Shown here: one piece after another, positions 46,878-58,376 of the stretch
How positions within the stretch are numbered: position 1 is the first letter of the stretch
Layout of the letters: each line of letters opens with the position of its first letter
Origin: Tilletia caries
Lineage: Eukaryota > Basidiomycota > Exobasidiomycetes > Tilletiales > Tilletiaceae
Length of the DNA: 64,000 bases
NCBI GenBank assembly: GCA_032718865.1
Contig: JALUTQ010000032.1
Span: 744,001-808,000 of the forward strand
Direction: 5' to 3'
Position numbers and translations under genes: made by a program
Notes under the pieces: model-generated
Databases searched by the model: none
What the model was told of the DNA's origin: nothing
The model's input: the letters and a program-made list of their open reading frames with translations, nothing else

Positions 46878-47358
46878 CGAGGTGGAGGACGAAAGTCTTC
46901 GAATGATTTCTGAAATACTTAGTGTTTACACTCAGAATCTTCAAACTTGGCTCTCAATTGAAGTCCACAACCAGTCAAACAACTTGTGAGCTGAAAGGTG
47001 GTAAGCATAGAACACACGAATAGGCACCTTTTTGCTCTTCAGAGCTGACTGCTTTTTGTCTGCGAATGGGTACGTGAGCAAAGTGTGAAAATCCGAGATT
47101 TTTATTCAATTAGTAAATTATTAAGTGATTTCATTTTTGCTCCTAACCCTATTGAGAGCCGTCTTTTTCCCAGACAGAAACCGGTCCGACAACTTAAGAA
47201 CAAAAAGTTGCTCAAGTACACGCTGTATGATTTCCAGCTTTCCGCTCGCAAGTTGTTGTATTGGTTGTGGACTTCCTTTGAGAGCTCCGAAGGAGCGATT
47301 TGAGTGTAAACACTAAGTAAAATTGAGGTGCGTTCGAAGACTTTCGTCCTCCACCTCG
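46878..47358. mobile_element. Foldback MITE with about 120-bp inverted repeats and TA duplication
   Basis: The left arm (46878-46998) and right arm (about 47240-47358) are imperfect inverted copies: CGAGGTGGAGGACGAAAGTC against its inverse, then CTTAGTGTTTACACTCA, GAAGTCCACAACCA and AACAACTTG in the same order. TA flanks both sides (46876-46877, 47359-47360), which points to the Tc1/mariner group. The 240-base middle is AT-richer and non-coding. Confidence 0.8.
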
Positions 47359-49543
47359 TACGCTACATACTGGCCTTTGGTGCGCGCCAGATAGATCGCG
47401 TGCGTGACTTTCAAACGAGATAGAGAAGCTGGAAATGTACGTAAAATATGCACGCGCCGCTCGTAACGAAGACTCACGGACGCCGAGTCAGGTTGCTCGG
47501 CCCTTGGAAGAGACTGTGTACCCTGAATACTGAATAGCTGAATGAGTGAATGTCCCAGTCCTCGACCCGCGTGCGCTGCTCTGAAATCTGAAGGAGTGGT
47601 CAAAGCGCGAGGATCGGCTATACATCTTGTGGGGGCAGAGCGGTGGAGCGGTGGAGCATTTTGTTGTTTATCCATGTTTGCTCGGAGGGACCGGCCTTTG
47701 GGCCTTGTTCCTGGCCGATGAACTCAAAGTAAAGATACCCCCACACACACACTTTTCCCGGGTGGAGGGTTCCTCGACTGCCTCGACTCTCATAACTGTG
47801 TCTCGCGATTCCAACGTTCGTGAAGGTCTCAGGCATCCCGCGATCAGGCCATTTGGACAGAAACAACATGCTGAACTTTGTGCTCGGGCGAAGGTACATC
47901 GTTATTGAAGCTTGAAGTTCAACAAGGGTTAGATGTGGAACTACGCATGATTCACGTTATCGAGTAGGAGAATATAGCAAGGAGGAGTACACGGCCAACC
48001 TGGCGGGATGATACCAGTGTCAAACTCGTGTATTGTACAGGTATCGTTCTGGATAGACTAAAGCGGGATGAACCTGGTAGCATCTAGCACTTCAAAGCGG
48101 TAGCATTCTGGAATGATTTTTGGGAGGATTCCCGGACAGTACCAGGGGTCATTCCAGTACCATATGAGGTAGTGAGCACGTGACTGAGACGCGAACCCAA
48201 ACAAACGAGTTCCCCGCAGTCCGTGGCACCAGGCAGACGCACGCACCATGGTCGTCGTCCTCTCCTTCCACCTCCACCGCTCCCATCCATCACACCCACC
48301 CACCATCCCCTCCCACCTCCTCATCATCTCATCATACGGGTAGCAATACAGCGAATCAAGGGTTCCTAATGTCAAACGTGACCATCAATTGAGAGGGAAA
48401 GCCACAGTGAATTTTTTGAGATCTCGCCGGATAATTATGAGACTTTGAGACTCAGACCTTTCGGTGGTCTGTGGACTTGGAGCTGCTCACCAGCAACCAC
48501 GTGACCAGAGCTTTCCTTCGCGCGCGGGAAGGGTCGTCAGACAATGTTTTTGGAGCATCTCAGTATGGTTGCACTTGGTATGATCCGCGGAGCATACTCA
48601 GGTAGCATCCCCGGATCATCTAAGCCGGATGGTTCCCGGATGATGTTAACTGACAGTACCTGACAGTACCGCCAGGTATGATTCCCGGACACCGTTACGG
48701 CCTATCCTAGAACACTACGCTCCAAAAATCATCCCGGCAGGTTGGGGGTGTATATATGACTTGCCATCGTCGGGCGTGTCTTGTTGTGTATCGGAGGCAG
48801 ATATGTACATACATATGGCGATGTAAGTTCATCCGGCGATTGACGGGACCATGTGCATCGGCGGGGCTCGAGAGGCAGGACGAACTTGCTCGTTCGTCGT
48901 GATCATTAACATGATGTAGACACTTCATCAACACATCAACTTTGCTAACAGCTTCTATTTATTATGTTTGTTCTGTGCCGATCTTCGCGCCGTGTGCACC
49001 CAAGTATATGGACAAGTGTTCTATCTTCGCAACTACCTCGCGGACCATAGCCATGCGGAATGCGATGATGTTCGAATGATGATGCGATGATGAACGACAA
49101 GTTACAACTGAGGACCGCGATCCGTTGGAGCCATTAAGCTGGAGAGATCGACTGATTGAACTTTGAAGGCCAATGAAATGCTTGGAAAACAAACTTGCGC
49201 GGTGGTCGGTCGTCGGGCCTCGGTTCGGACAGGTGCTGATCGCGAACCTTCCTTTTGTTCATCGCGAGCGTTCTCTCCGAATGACATACATATCCAAAGG
49301 CTACCCGTAGTGCTCGACGGGGCCGCAAATATGGTCAGCTGCACGCGTATCGAAGCTCCGTTGGTCTCCAGTCCCCGGCCCCCGCCGTGCCGTTGAAAAC
49401 GACCTGGATTCGAATCAATAATGTCAATCTGTGCATGTTGCCGATTCTCCTTTGGATAACCCTTCGGCTGCCCTTTCTTTCGCTGAGCCCTGAATCAACC
49501 CGCGCCTGAAAAGTCAGAGAAGGAAGGCCGTGAGTACCTCATG

Positions 49544-50056
49544 CAGTGTTGTTGATTGGGTACCCGTTCGGGCGGGTACCCGTTCGGGTTTGGGTAATGG
49601 GTAGGAAAATCCGGAAAATGACCCTTATGATTCGGGTTTGGGTAACGCAAGACCACAGGGTTCGAGTTCGGACATGTGGTCGGGTACCCGACCTACCCGA
49701 ACTGCTCTGACTGTTCAGACTTCACACTGCTGGAAGGATGTTGGCATCATCTTCACCAAGAAAATACGTGAGAGAGGACAAGGGCTATGCTTTCCAGCTT
49801 CTTCTGGTGCTCTATCTATGCTCAGTCGACCGTCAGGTGTCTCTTATTGCGTGGGAAAATAGGTCTGAAGTGGAGGTCACATTGCTAAATGAGACTACTG
49901 CTAGAGTATGCTACCCATTGGGTAACCCGACCAAATGTCGGGCGGGTAGTCTCAGCTGCCTCAATGGGTTCGGGCGGGTTTCATGGGCACTGACTTGCCA
50001 CGTTACCCGACCCTACCCGCCCGTTACCCGCCCATTACCCGAAATCAACAACACTG
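49544..50056. mobile_element. hAT-type MITE with CAGTGTTGTTGATT ends and GGGTA-rich arms
   Basis: The left end CAGTGTTGTTGATT and right end AATCAACAACACTG are exact inverses. Both arms are packed with GGGTACCCG/GGGTAACGGG-type words in opposite orientations. The 8-bp flanks ACCTCATG (49536-49543) and TCCTCATG (50057-50064) match at 7 of 8 bases. CAGTG-like ends with 8-bp duplications fit hAT. It is 513 bp, with no transposase. Confidence 0.85.
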
Positions 50057-51898
50057 TCCTCATGCCTCTTGGCGGCTGATGCCCGTGAGATCAGAGATCT
50101 GTGATATGAGATTCGAGCTGTTATGAGGCAGAACGAGTTCCACCGCCAGATGAAGCGCGCGGACTCGTGCCTTGCTTATTGTTGTGCTGTCGGACGGAAT
50201 ATCCGGTTGCTTGGGTCGACATTAAGGTTCTGAGGCTTGCGGCGTGCGAAACAGTAAAGAGGGCTTCTTTGGGCACACTTTATGTACATCGTTATTACAG
50301 CGACGCTAGCACTGGGAGGCGGCGTAACGACGAGCAACGATGCCAAATTCCTTCCCAGGCTTTTGCGGTTTGGTCAGCCAGGGCGTCCCGCGTCCCCGCC
50401 AGGAAGCTTTCCAGGCTTCAGCGCTTCAGCTGGTCCAGCTCTGCCCTCTGGAGAAGATCTTCGCCAGCGAGCGGGCCCGCGGCCTCATCGCCGCTGAGAA
50501 GCCTATGATGAGTACATCACCCTCGTATCACCTTCGCATCATCATCATCCCTCGAACTAACCGGTGGTGATCCTATCCTTTATCTTCACGCCTAACGCTT
50601 CGGCTCCGAGCATTCACACGATCATAGCCGAAAACCACGCAGCTCACCGCCCAGGGAGAGGTCCTACTCCTAGCGCCTTAATATATGACCAGAAAGGGAA
50701 GGGAGAGGGGGCCAGACTCCAGTAGGGCAGTAGCTGGAGTAGCCAGGTGCCCCTCAAAGCGACGTGATGGTCTCTGGTAACCAGACAATCTCTTCGTATC
50801 ACTTTACCAGTAAAATTGAAATTGTCGGCCTGCGATCTGCTCCCTTCGGATCAGTCTCCACTCTCCAGGCGATTCGGCTTGAGGGAGAGGGGGCGGCACC
50901 ACCCACGACGCACCACGGTCCAGTTTCCAAAGGGAAAGACAACAGAGCAACGGATGGTGAGCGGTGAGCCAGGAGCAGTGAGTGGTAACCCGCCTTCCGT
51001 CCTACACACCTGCACATTACTGCTGCCTATCCGCTTACCTATCTTCGAAGTCCGATCGATCCCAAACCTGAAACCGTTGGCAACTCGCAGAAAGCCTGTT
51101 CTCTGTGTTTACCCCTGCCTGGGCCCTGACTTCGCCCACTGGCAATTTCCCAGTCGACGTCTCCACTCTCCATCTGGCCAGGCGGTCCTTGCGCAGTGTG
51201 GGCGGTAGTGAGCACGCAAACATACAGGCAGGCACAGTAGTCTCTTGTCTTCGTGCTAGTGATGCTGATCGCAGATCCTGCTCAAGTTACCTTTCGCACT
51301 TCACGCCGCGTCGTATGTACCGCTAGCCACCTGCAGCCAGCCCGCAGACCAGAACCTCGCGTGACCTCCGGGCTGCGAGCTGCGACCGTTGCTTACTACT
51401 CACCACATACAAACCTATCCTTTCCCTTGCTGACCACTCCCGTCTGCCTTACCCGTCCCACAGCCTGCAGAGTGCGACCCAACGACCGGCGCCCAGCTCG
51501 CAAGCGAGTTCGCCCCGAAAGAAGGTTCAGTGGCACTGCATGATCCTCCTGCTACCCAAGATTGCGGATCACGATCATCGCCGTCGACCCGTTGACCGTC
51601 TTGCCTTTCTTCTTAAGCCCCCTAACCACCCCCTCTCGCCTTCCAGACCCCCTTCCTTCTTCACCCATTCCAGCATCATCCTTTCTCTCTCAACATCCAA
51701 ACCCCTTGTCTGGAACCTCCAACCCCCTTCCTCAACTCTGAAGATCGACCAGCTCTCCTTGCCTCGGGCCTTGCTACCTCAACCCCTCCGACAAACACAT
51801 TCTCTCCCTTGACCAGCTCCTCCTTCACGAGCCTGGTCCTCGGTCCTACCACACCCTGCCTCCTTCATAACCGCAGCCCTACCAACGAGATCCGCATC

Positions 51899-53830
51899 AT
51901 GATGCCAGCAACCCACCATCAACATCAACAACTACCCCAATCAGCAGCGCAAGCGCTTCCTCCCCACGGCGGCTACTACTACCACCATGAGGATCACAAC
52001 GACGTCTCTGCGCACGGTTCTCTTTCCAGTCGGTCGTCCATCTCATCCATCAACGCACTCTCTTCGGCTACCGAGCTGAGCGGCGACGATGGGCATGAGT
52101 CAGGTCCATCATCATCATGGTTCTCAACCTCTCCACCTACCATGCGAGGCGGTCGTATCGCTATCCCTCAGACACCCAACAACTCGATGAGGAAGATGTC
52201 CATGCCTATGTCCATGGACACTCCAGGGCTCTCCTCATCTGTCTCAAACACTCCAGTAGGAGGGTTCGAGATGCCATGGACGCCCGTGCACCCGAACTAC
52301 AACAGGCCCATGCACGGTGGACTGTCCGGTGCACACAACTTCCAACAACAGGACGGCAAGCTTCAAATGTTCGAAGGTGCCTCTCCTTTGGCGGCTCCCT
52401 TCGGCTCGAACGGCATCAACGGGAACTCACAGTTCGGCGGTAGCACCGGTATGTCTCGCATCGCTTCAGCACCCTTGCCATTCCACCCAAATATGTTCGA
52501 GGTTCCCTCAGCAATGCCAATCGAGCTCCCGGGTACATCCAATCCGGTCATGCACACGCCCGAAGCATACATGTGGCAAAGTCAAGACAGCTATTTCAGT
52601 GCACCCTCTGCCTCTGTGATGAGCCGCAGTATGACCGAGGCCCAGTCTGGCTCCTCCATCTCGCCCATGGTCATCATGGACCGGTCGCTGTCGTCGTCCT
52701 CGTCCATGCCTTCACTTAACTCGAGTGAGGCCGACGTGCTTGCGAACACTCCGTCCAGCGCTGGCAAGGCACCTCGAAAGCGCAACAAGCGGAACCGTGA
52801 CCCCCCGGAGGTGTCGAGTGAGCAACACAAGCCTCATGAGTGCTGTGTCTGCAACCGCCGTTTCATCCGTCTTGAGCACTTGAAGCGCCACTTCAAGACG
52901 CACTCGCAGGAGCGACCGTACCCGTGCCCTTGGCCAGGGTGCCAGAAGGCCTTCGGCCGGACCGACAACCGGGACCAGCATATCAAGACTCATGCCAAGG
53001 GCGACCCTCTCAAACGCAGCTGGGCCCAGCTCATGGCACTCACCAAGGGCGAAGACGGTGGCCGGAACGATCCTCACAACGCAGCTCGTTCGTCAGCCTT
53101 CGCAGCCATCGAGGCTAACCGTCACAAACGGGTCTCCGGACTTGACGGACCCATTGCGCTGACCCAGCCCGGTCTCAGTCCCGGCAGTCGCAGGGCATCC
53201 CAGGGGGAGAACGACGAGAACAACATGCCGAACAGCATGCCCACATCGCCGATCAAATTCATCCGCGAGCACAACAGCGCTCCCTCCTCGCCTCCGCTCC
53301 AGATCCGGAACCAGGCCGAGCTCAACAGCCAGAGCCAGGCCTCGGGTCCGATCATCGGGAACAGCACTTTCGCCGACCCGTTCTCGCCTTCATACCAGCA
53401 TCACTTTGGCGAGAACTCGATGGTCTCCTCAATGCCGTCCTCGTCCGTGTCTTCGATGAGTGCCATGCCTCCACACTTCATGAGCCAGCCCCTCCTATAC
53501 ACGATTACGGAGAACGAGCTTCAGTTTGTGGCCACGGGCGCTGTGGCACCGTTCCCGCTCACTCCTTCGATGGGCACAACGACAAACAACGCAGGCTATG
53601 AGCCTCCGATGCTCTATTCGCCTTCCGGCCTCGGACTGGCCCAGGGAGTCTCTGCTACGCCCGCCAGCTCAGCTGCTCACTATACCTCAATCTCATCTTC
53701 GGCTCCAATGTCCCAGCAACAGCAACTCCGTTCCAGCTTTGACTCGCCCGTTCAGCACCCTCACTCTTCTCAGCAATTGCACTCGTCGTCGGCATTTGTC
53801 TCGGGTTCCAGCACGCCGTTCACCGCCTGA
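51899..53830 (+). CDS. C2H2 zinc-finger transcription factor (two tandem fingers)
   Basis: An intronless frame of 643 residues from the Met-Met at 51899 (MMPATHHQHQQ). The N-terminal 300 residues are disordered, Ser/Pro/His-rich. Two adjacent classical fingers sit at about 313-365: C-x2-C-x12-H-x3-H (CCVCNRRFIRLEHLKRHFKTH, split here by position only) and C-x4-C-x12-H-x3-H (CPWPGCQKAFGRTD...H), joined by a TGEKP-like linker (SQERPYP). The recognition helices (RLEHLKR, RTDNRDQ) resemble those of fungal Ste12, Msn2 and Com2-type fingers. The C-terminal half is again disordered with Gln/Ser-rich ends typical of activation regions. It is a nuclear DNA-binding regulator; its targets are unknown. 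It is the parent of the truncated copy at 43474-44217. Confidence 0.88.
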   Translation: MMPATHHQHQQLPQSAAQALPPHGGYYYHHEDHNDVSAHGSLSSRSSISSINALSSATELSGDDGHESGPSSSWFSTSPPTMRGGRIAIPQTPNNSMRKMSMPMSMDTPGLSSSVSNTPVGGFEMPWTPVHPNYNRPMHGGLSGAHNFQQQDGKLQMFEGASPLAAPFGSNGINGNSQFGGSTGMSRIASAPLPFHPNMFEVPSAMPIELPGTSNPVMHTPEAYMWQSQDSYFSAPSASVMSRSMTEAQSGSSISPMVIMDRSLSSSSSMPSLNSSEADVLANTPSSAGKAPRKRNKRNRDPPEVSSEQHKPHECCVCNRRFIRLEHLKRHFKTHSQERPYPCPWPGCQKAFGRTDNRDQHIKTHAKGDPLKRSWAQLMALTKGEDGGRNDPHNAARSSAFAAIEANRHKRVSGLDGPIALTQPGLSPGSRRASQGENDENNMPNSMPTSPIKFIREHNSAPSSPPLQIRNQAELNSQSQASGPIIGNSTFADPFSPSYQHHFGENSMVSSMPSSSVSSMSAMPPHFMSQPLLYTITENELQFVATGAVAPFPLTPSMGTTTNNAGYEPPMLYSPSGLGLAQGVSATPASSAAHYTSISSSAPMSQQQQLRSSFDSPVQHPHSSQQLHSSSAFVSGSSTPFTA

Positions 53831-54795
53831 ATCTCGTCCTCTCCTCTCTCTCTCTCATCCCAACATTCTCTTCGGTTCGCTTTCCATGGGTCCAAAACTA
53901 CAGCAAGGCGATCCGCAAGATACACGAGACCAAGCAACAAGTCATGCAAGCGTTCTCCCATGCAACCACTTTCTCCAACAATCATTTATCGGAACCTCTC
54001 CCAGTCTCGCATTCAAAAGGTTTCCCCTTGCAGTCTTCCTCGCATTGTAGTCTTCTCTTTCGCTTCTTCACCTTCATGGGTTTCCTCCACCTCATCCTTA
54101 GACCGTCGATTCCTTCCCCTTCGAAACCCAGCAACATCACTTCCTCCTTTCGCAACCCTTCTTGTCCCGCATCACCGTGTATCACTACTTCCACTTCTCC
54201 GACATCTTCTCTCCTTTCTCCTACATCAAAAGAATCCTCAACTTATTTGTTCACAGACTTGTTGCCCGTTTGATGTTTGACCTCCTGATCATGATGAGTC
54301 CCAGCAATTCGATGCCATCGACCAAAGTCAGCGAGTCATCAATCAGTCCGTCGGACTCGTCCTCTTAACTTGAGAGAGTTCGTTCGTCTTGGGACTTGGA
54401 CACCATATCTCTCAGTGAGTCGGCGTGCGGCCGCAGGACTCGCATGGCCTTTGCCCTTTGGAGCTGAGAGAGGAGGAACAAAGGGGGGCCCGCTTGAAAT
54501 CACTCTACTTACCCTTTATCGCTTTATATATCCTCACCATTGTCCCACTCCTACTCTTTGTTCTGCAAGCACCTTGACTACCTACCGCCCCTGCCTTTGT
54601 CCTACACAATGGGTGTCGTCTACAAAGGGCCAGACCCTCTTTGGCCCATCTCATCCCTCCGTGTTTCTGGCTCGTTCACACATCTCTTTTCGCTGATTTT
54701 TTTCCCTGTGCCATCAACCACGCTCGTTCGAGGTGCAAACACAAGGAGACGATGTGATTGCATTACGTCGGCGCCTGCGCAACAGTATACGAATT
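53831..54795. other. Intergenic between convergent genes; no gene seen
   Basis: 3' flanks of the zinc-finger gene and the beta-adaptin gene. It is CT-rich at 53831-54200, with short open frames only. No repeat or RNA gene was recognised. Confidence 0.6.
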
Positions 54796-57700
54796 TCAGA
54801 ACAGTCCAAGAAGATCGTCATTGGTCTTTTGAGGTGCACCATTCGTGGTGGAAGGGGTGGCGACTGGCACGGTAGGAAGCGAAGACAGAGCCTCCATGCC
54901 ACTTCGAGCTCCTGGTACGTCCGACCCGGGGGCGGCGTCGAAGCTGTGAATGAATGACGTGTACATATTATGATCAGCTTCTCCATTGCCGGAAAAGGAA
55001 ATTCTGGGTCCGGAAGACAGGAAGGAACACTCACAGGCCAAGCAAGTCTGATAGTTGTGAGGAGACACCTGATCCCGCTGCGGGATTCGCGGCGGTCGGA
55101 GCGGTACCGTTCCCAGTCGACGATCCTGACGGCGTCATGACGAGGTCGTCGAGTCCGCTGGAGATCGAGGCGATATTGTTGGACGAGTCCGAGGGGGACA
55201 TCGTTTCATCATCAAAGTCGAGCAGGTTCTCGCTCTTTTGACCCTGCACAACGGTTGCAAGAGCCTTTTCGCGCGTGATCTCGCTAGCACTATTCAAGGA
55301 AATGAACAAGTAGACAGAGATGAGCAAAACGATGTTGGTTCGGAATGCACACAGCCAAAAGAAGCGTTCGGGTGCAAAATAAAGCGAGCACTCACTTTGC
55401 CTGCTTGCGGTTCATAGCGTCGGCACCAAGTCGGCCGCGTCCGATGAAGGTCGATTCGGGCTTGTGGTATACACTCGCCAGCGAAGATAGCTCCGACAAC
55501 AGCTCGCTCAGCAGTGCTGGCGACACCGTCTTGAGGGGGATAGAGATGGGTGGCCGAGGTGCCAGCACGACGGACTGGATAAACATGCAACGGGAGAGAG
55601 TGAGCTGATTGTACAGAACAGCACGCGTCAAAGGGTCTGATGTCAACTCACCTTGCCAGCATTCTCGTCCTGACTGGACAACAGACGCCAGTAGATAAAT
55701 GCACGATCCCGAATATCCGGGTTGTCGCTCTCCTTCGTAGCCTTCTCCAAGACCTGCTGGACCAATCCCTGACTTTGATCCGGTCGCTTCAAGAACAGCT
55801 TGACGATGGCAGTCAGAGTTTGAAACTGTACCTGACTCGCCTCCTCCTTCCACGAATCGAGGAAGGTTCCCAGCAACTCGCCGCTGTTCTCAATCTTCTC
55901 CGCGTACTCGCCCACGATCCAGATAAGACTCGCCTTGGCCTCCGGCTCGTCCAAGTCCTCCAGGTTGGCGCAAAGAGTGGGGATGATGCCTTCGTAGTTG
56001 GTCGGGTATTTGCGGAAGATGTCTTTGATGACGATGATGGCTTCTTGTACGACATAGGAAACGCGGGTGGCGATCAGATCCAGCAGGACGTGAACGCATC
56101 GCTCGGCCGCTTCGTCAATCTTGATGGAACACCGCCCGATCGCCCGGATGGCCCGTCGCACAAATTCGACGTCGACTTCTGACGCATATCTGATTCGGAA
56201 GTACGACTTCAGGTGTAAGAGAGCGGCGCCGTGTGCAAGCGAACGGTGCCAAATAGAATAGAACTCACTCCTTGAGCTCACTGAGCAACATGTCCGCATT
56301 CCGTTCGTTGGCCAGCTTGATCATGATTTCTAGCTTTTCGATCTTGACGTAGAGCGGATCGTTATACTTGCAGAAAAAGATGCGCATCTCGTTGGAAAGG
56401 ATGTCAGGCCGTTTTTGAAGGATGAGATTGATGTTGCGAAGGGCAACCCATTGCACCTCAGGTGCCGACGACACCAGTGTCACTGCAATAGTTCAAAGTG
56501 ACGCATTGAGATGGCTGGGATTGAACATCAGAAGGCAAGAAATGTGCTTACCTAGCGGAGGAGCCATCTTTCGAACCAGCTGTTGGACGAATTCTTCCTT
56601 CGAGACCGCTTGCATGTGAATCATGATGACCTATATGCGACAGACAGCTTAGCTTGCCCGTCGTACACTACAATAGCAAAGATACTTTTGAGACTCACCT
56701 TAACCGCACTCAGGACCACTGCACCGTTTGCATGTTGGAACTGTGGCATGACTCTTTCGCAGATGTGCTCCGCCTCCCGTTCATCCTGGCTTCGATATCT
56801 CGAGAGGGAGTTGAGAATTGCAATTCTGCCCCACTCCGTGCACTCGTTGAGCGCTATCAGGAGCTTGTTGAGGATGGTCGAGTCAATGATGAAGATGCTG
56901 GACTCGCCCGAAGGATCTGCCTCACAGGCAGCCTGATGGATGTCTGTGAGTGCTGTCACGGCATTTGCTACGACCTGTTCAGGTATGAAAGTTGAATCCG
57001 GCAATTCAGCATCAACTCCGACGAGCCTTGTCTGCGCATTTACGAGACTCACCATTGGGTTGCTGTCTCCTACCATGTCTTGAAGTTGCGCCACAAAACC
57101 ATTCTCCACAGCTAGTTCGGCTTTCAAGTCGTATAACTTGGCCACGCAGATGGCTGCCGTCTTGCGCACGTAAGGGTCGTCGTCTCGAAGACATTTTTGA
57201 AGCGGATCGGAGAGATAGTCGATTATCTTCTCAGAACGAAGACAGCCCATCGTCCGGATGGCCAAAGCGCGAACAAGCGGGTTCGGATCCTCGGTGTCCT
57301 AGCAAAATGCATTAAATGCGGTCAGCTCAGTCGCATGACTAAATTTAGAGGTAGAGGAGAAGCGCACCTTGACGAATGTGTTCACAGCGAGAATGACGAG
57401 CTCTGGCTGAGCTGATGTGTAAACTTGCAAATAGAGATAGGCGAGCTTCTTGACTTCCAGGTCTTCCGTATGGATTTGCTTGATCACGTCTGCGAGGGGG
57501 CCGAACGAAGCACAGTTGTCAGACGCATATTATGCCACATCTCCGGCCTAGATGATGCGGTACACTCACCTGGGAATAAGCCAGAAACGTCTTTGCCGAC
57601 GGTCATGTTGGCGATGACTGCATGAACGAGCATTCAAGACGGACAGTGAGCTCCAGAACCGCTCAAGAGTAAGTATTCAAGAAACGCACCTCGCTTCAAG

Positions 57701-57948
57701 GCATCCTTGCGCCGGTCTTTGAAGTCAGAGTTGACTGAAGCAGACAGAAGGTAGTAGTTCAGATGTCAGCGCAACGGACCTCAGAAATGGTCCCGGCACA
57801 GCACAACTCACGTTCCTGGCGGAGCTCGTAGTTTTCACCTGTAGGAAATGAGCGCGGGTCAGCAACCAGCAAACATATCAGCAGCAGTAACACAGTGAAA
57901 TGATGGCTCACCCTTTCGCGGGGCCGTGAAGAAGCGTGGGCGAGACAT
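54796..57948 (-). CDS. Beta-adaptin of a clathrin adaptor (AP-1/AP-2 beta, Apl2-like), without ear domain
   Basis: Thirteen exons on the minus strand (57948-57912, 57838-57812, 57734-57690, 57617-57570, 57489-57368, 57298-57053, 56974-56699, 56630-56552, 56482-56269, 56189-55652, 55574-55396, 55289-55035, 54943-54796) encode 737 residues. The trunk is a classical adaptin HEAT solenoid: [81 protein letters not shown]. The hinge ends in two LLGL(F) clathrin-box-like motifs (SDLLGLF and the C-terminal DDLLGLF). No appendage domain follows, as in the short beta chain of fungal AP-1. It would build the AP complex that links cargo to clathrin at the trans-Golgi or endosomes. AP-1 is favoured over AP-2 by the missing ear, but not proven. 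Confidence 0.92.
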
Positions 57949-58376
57949 GCCGATCGAGTGTGCTGTTCCGAGGTGTTCTGAAAGATGTGCAGGGCGAGCG
58001 ACGCTGTGATTTCGCTACCGGTTCCGGTTCGTGACGAGCACCTTAGAGACTCCTGTGTATGCGGGCGCGGCTGATTTGCTGTGCTTCCCTCTTGCGCTGC
58101 TCTGCTCGCGCTTGGCCTGTCCGATGTGAGATGTGAGAGTGAGTGAGGAAGTTCTGGAGGCGCGCGGGCCGCAATTCGAGCTGGCGTCGGGGCGGTGGGT
58201 GGTGGTGATGGGGTCCTGAGACTCCGCTGTGGAGACGCCTGAACTCCGAAATGAGACTCTAGTCACGTGACAAAAGCGCGGGCCACCTTCTAGAATTTAT
58301 GATGCGCTCCTTGCCGCTTGCGACGATCCCATCATCAACAGCCGCGTCGACTTTCTTCTGACTGGTTGACATTCAG
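57949..58376. promoter_or_regulatory. Divergent promoter region between beta-adaptin and UBP6
   Basis: 428 bases separate the two divergent start codons. No TATA-like box stands out next to either gene. The gap presumably holds both promoters and leaders. Confidence 0.5.

Larger units (their letters stand above)
46690..51415. other. Insertion-rich region in copy B; no protein gene supported
   Basis: About 4.7 kb with no equivalent in copy A. It contains two MITEs (46878-47358 and 49544-50056, separate entries) and, at 48040-48740, repeated GGTAGCAT/GGTATGAT-type words with a 12-base inverted pair ATGATTTTTGG/CCAAAAATCAT (about 48112 and 48722) that may mark another, unresolved element. Open frames are all short and without domains. 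The last part, from about 51250, is CT-rich and leads into the zinc-finger gene. Confidence 0.55.

Noticed and set aside
49400..49420. tRNA-like T-loop (GGATTCGAATC)
   Set aside because: No acceptor stem or anticodon arm can be formed around it.
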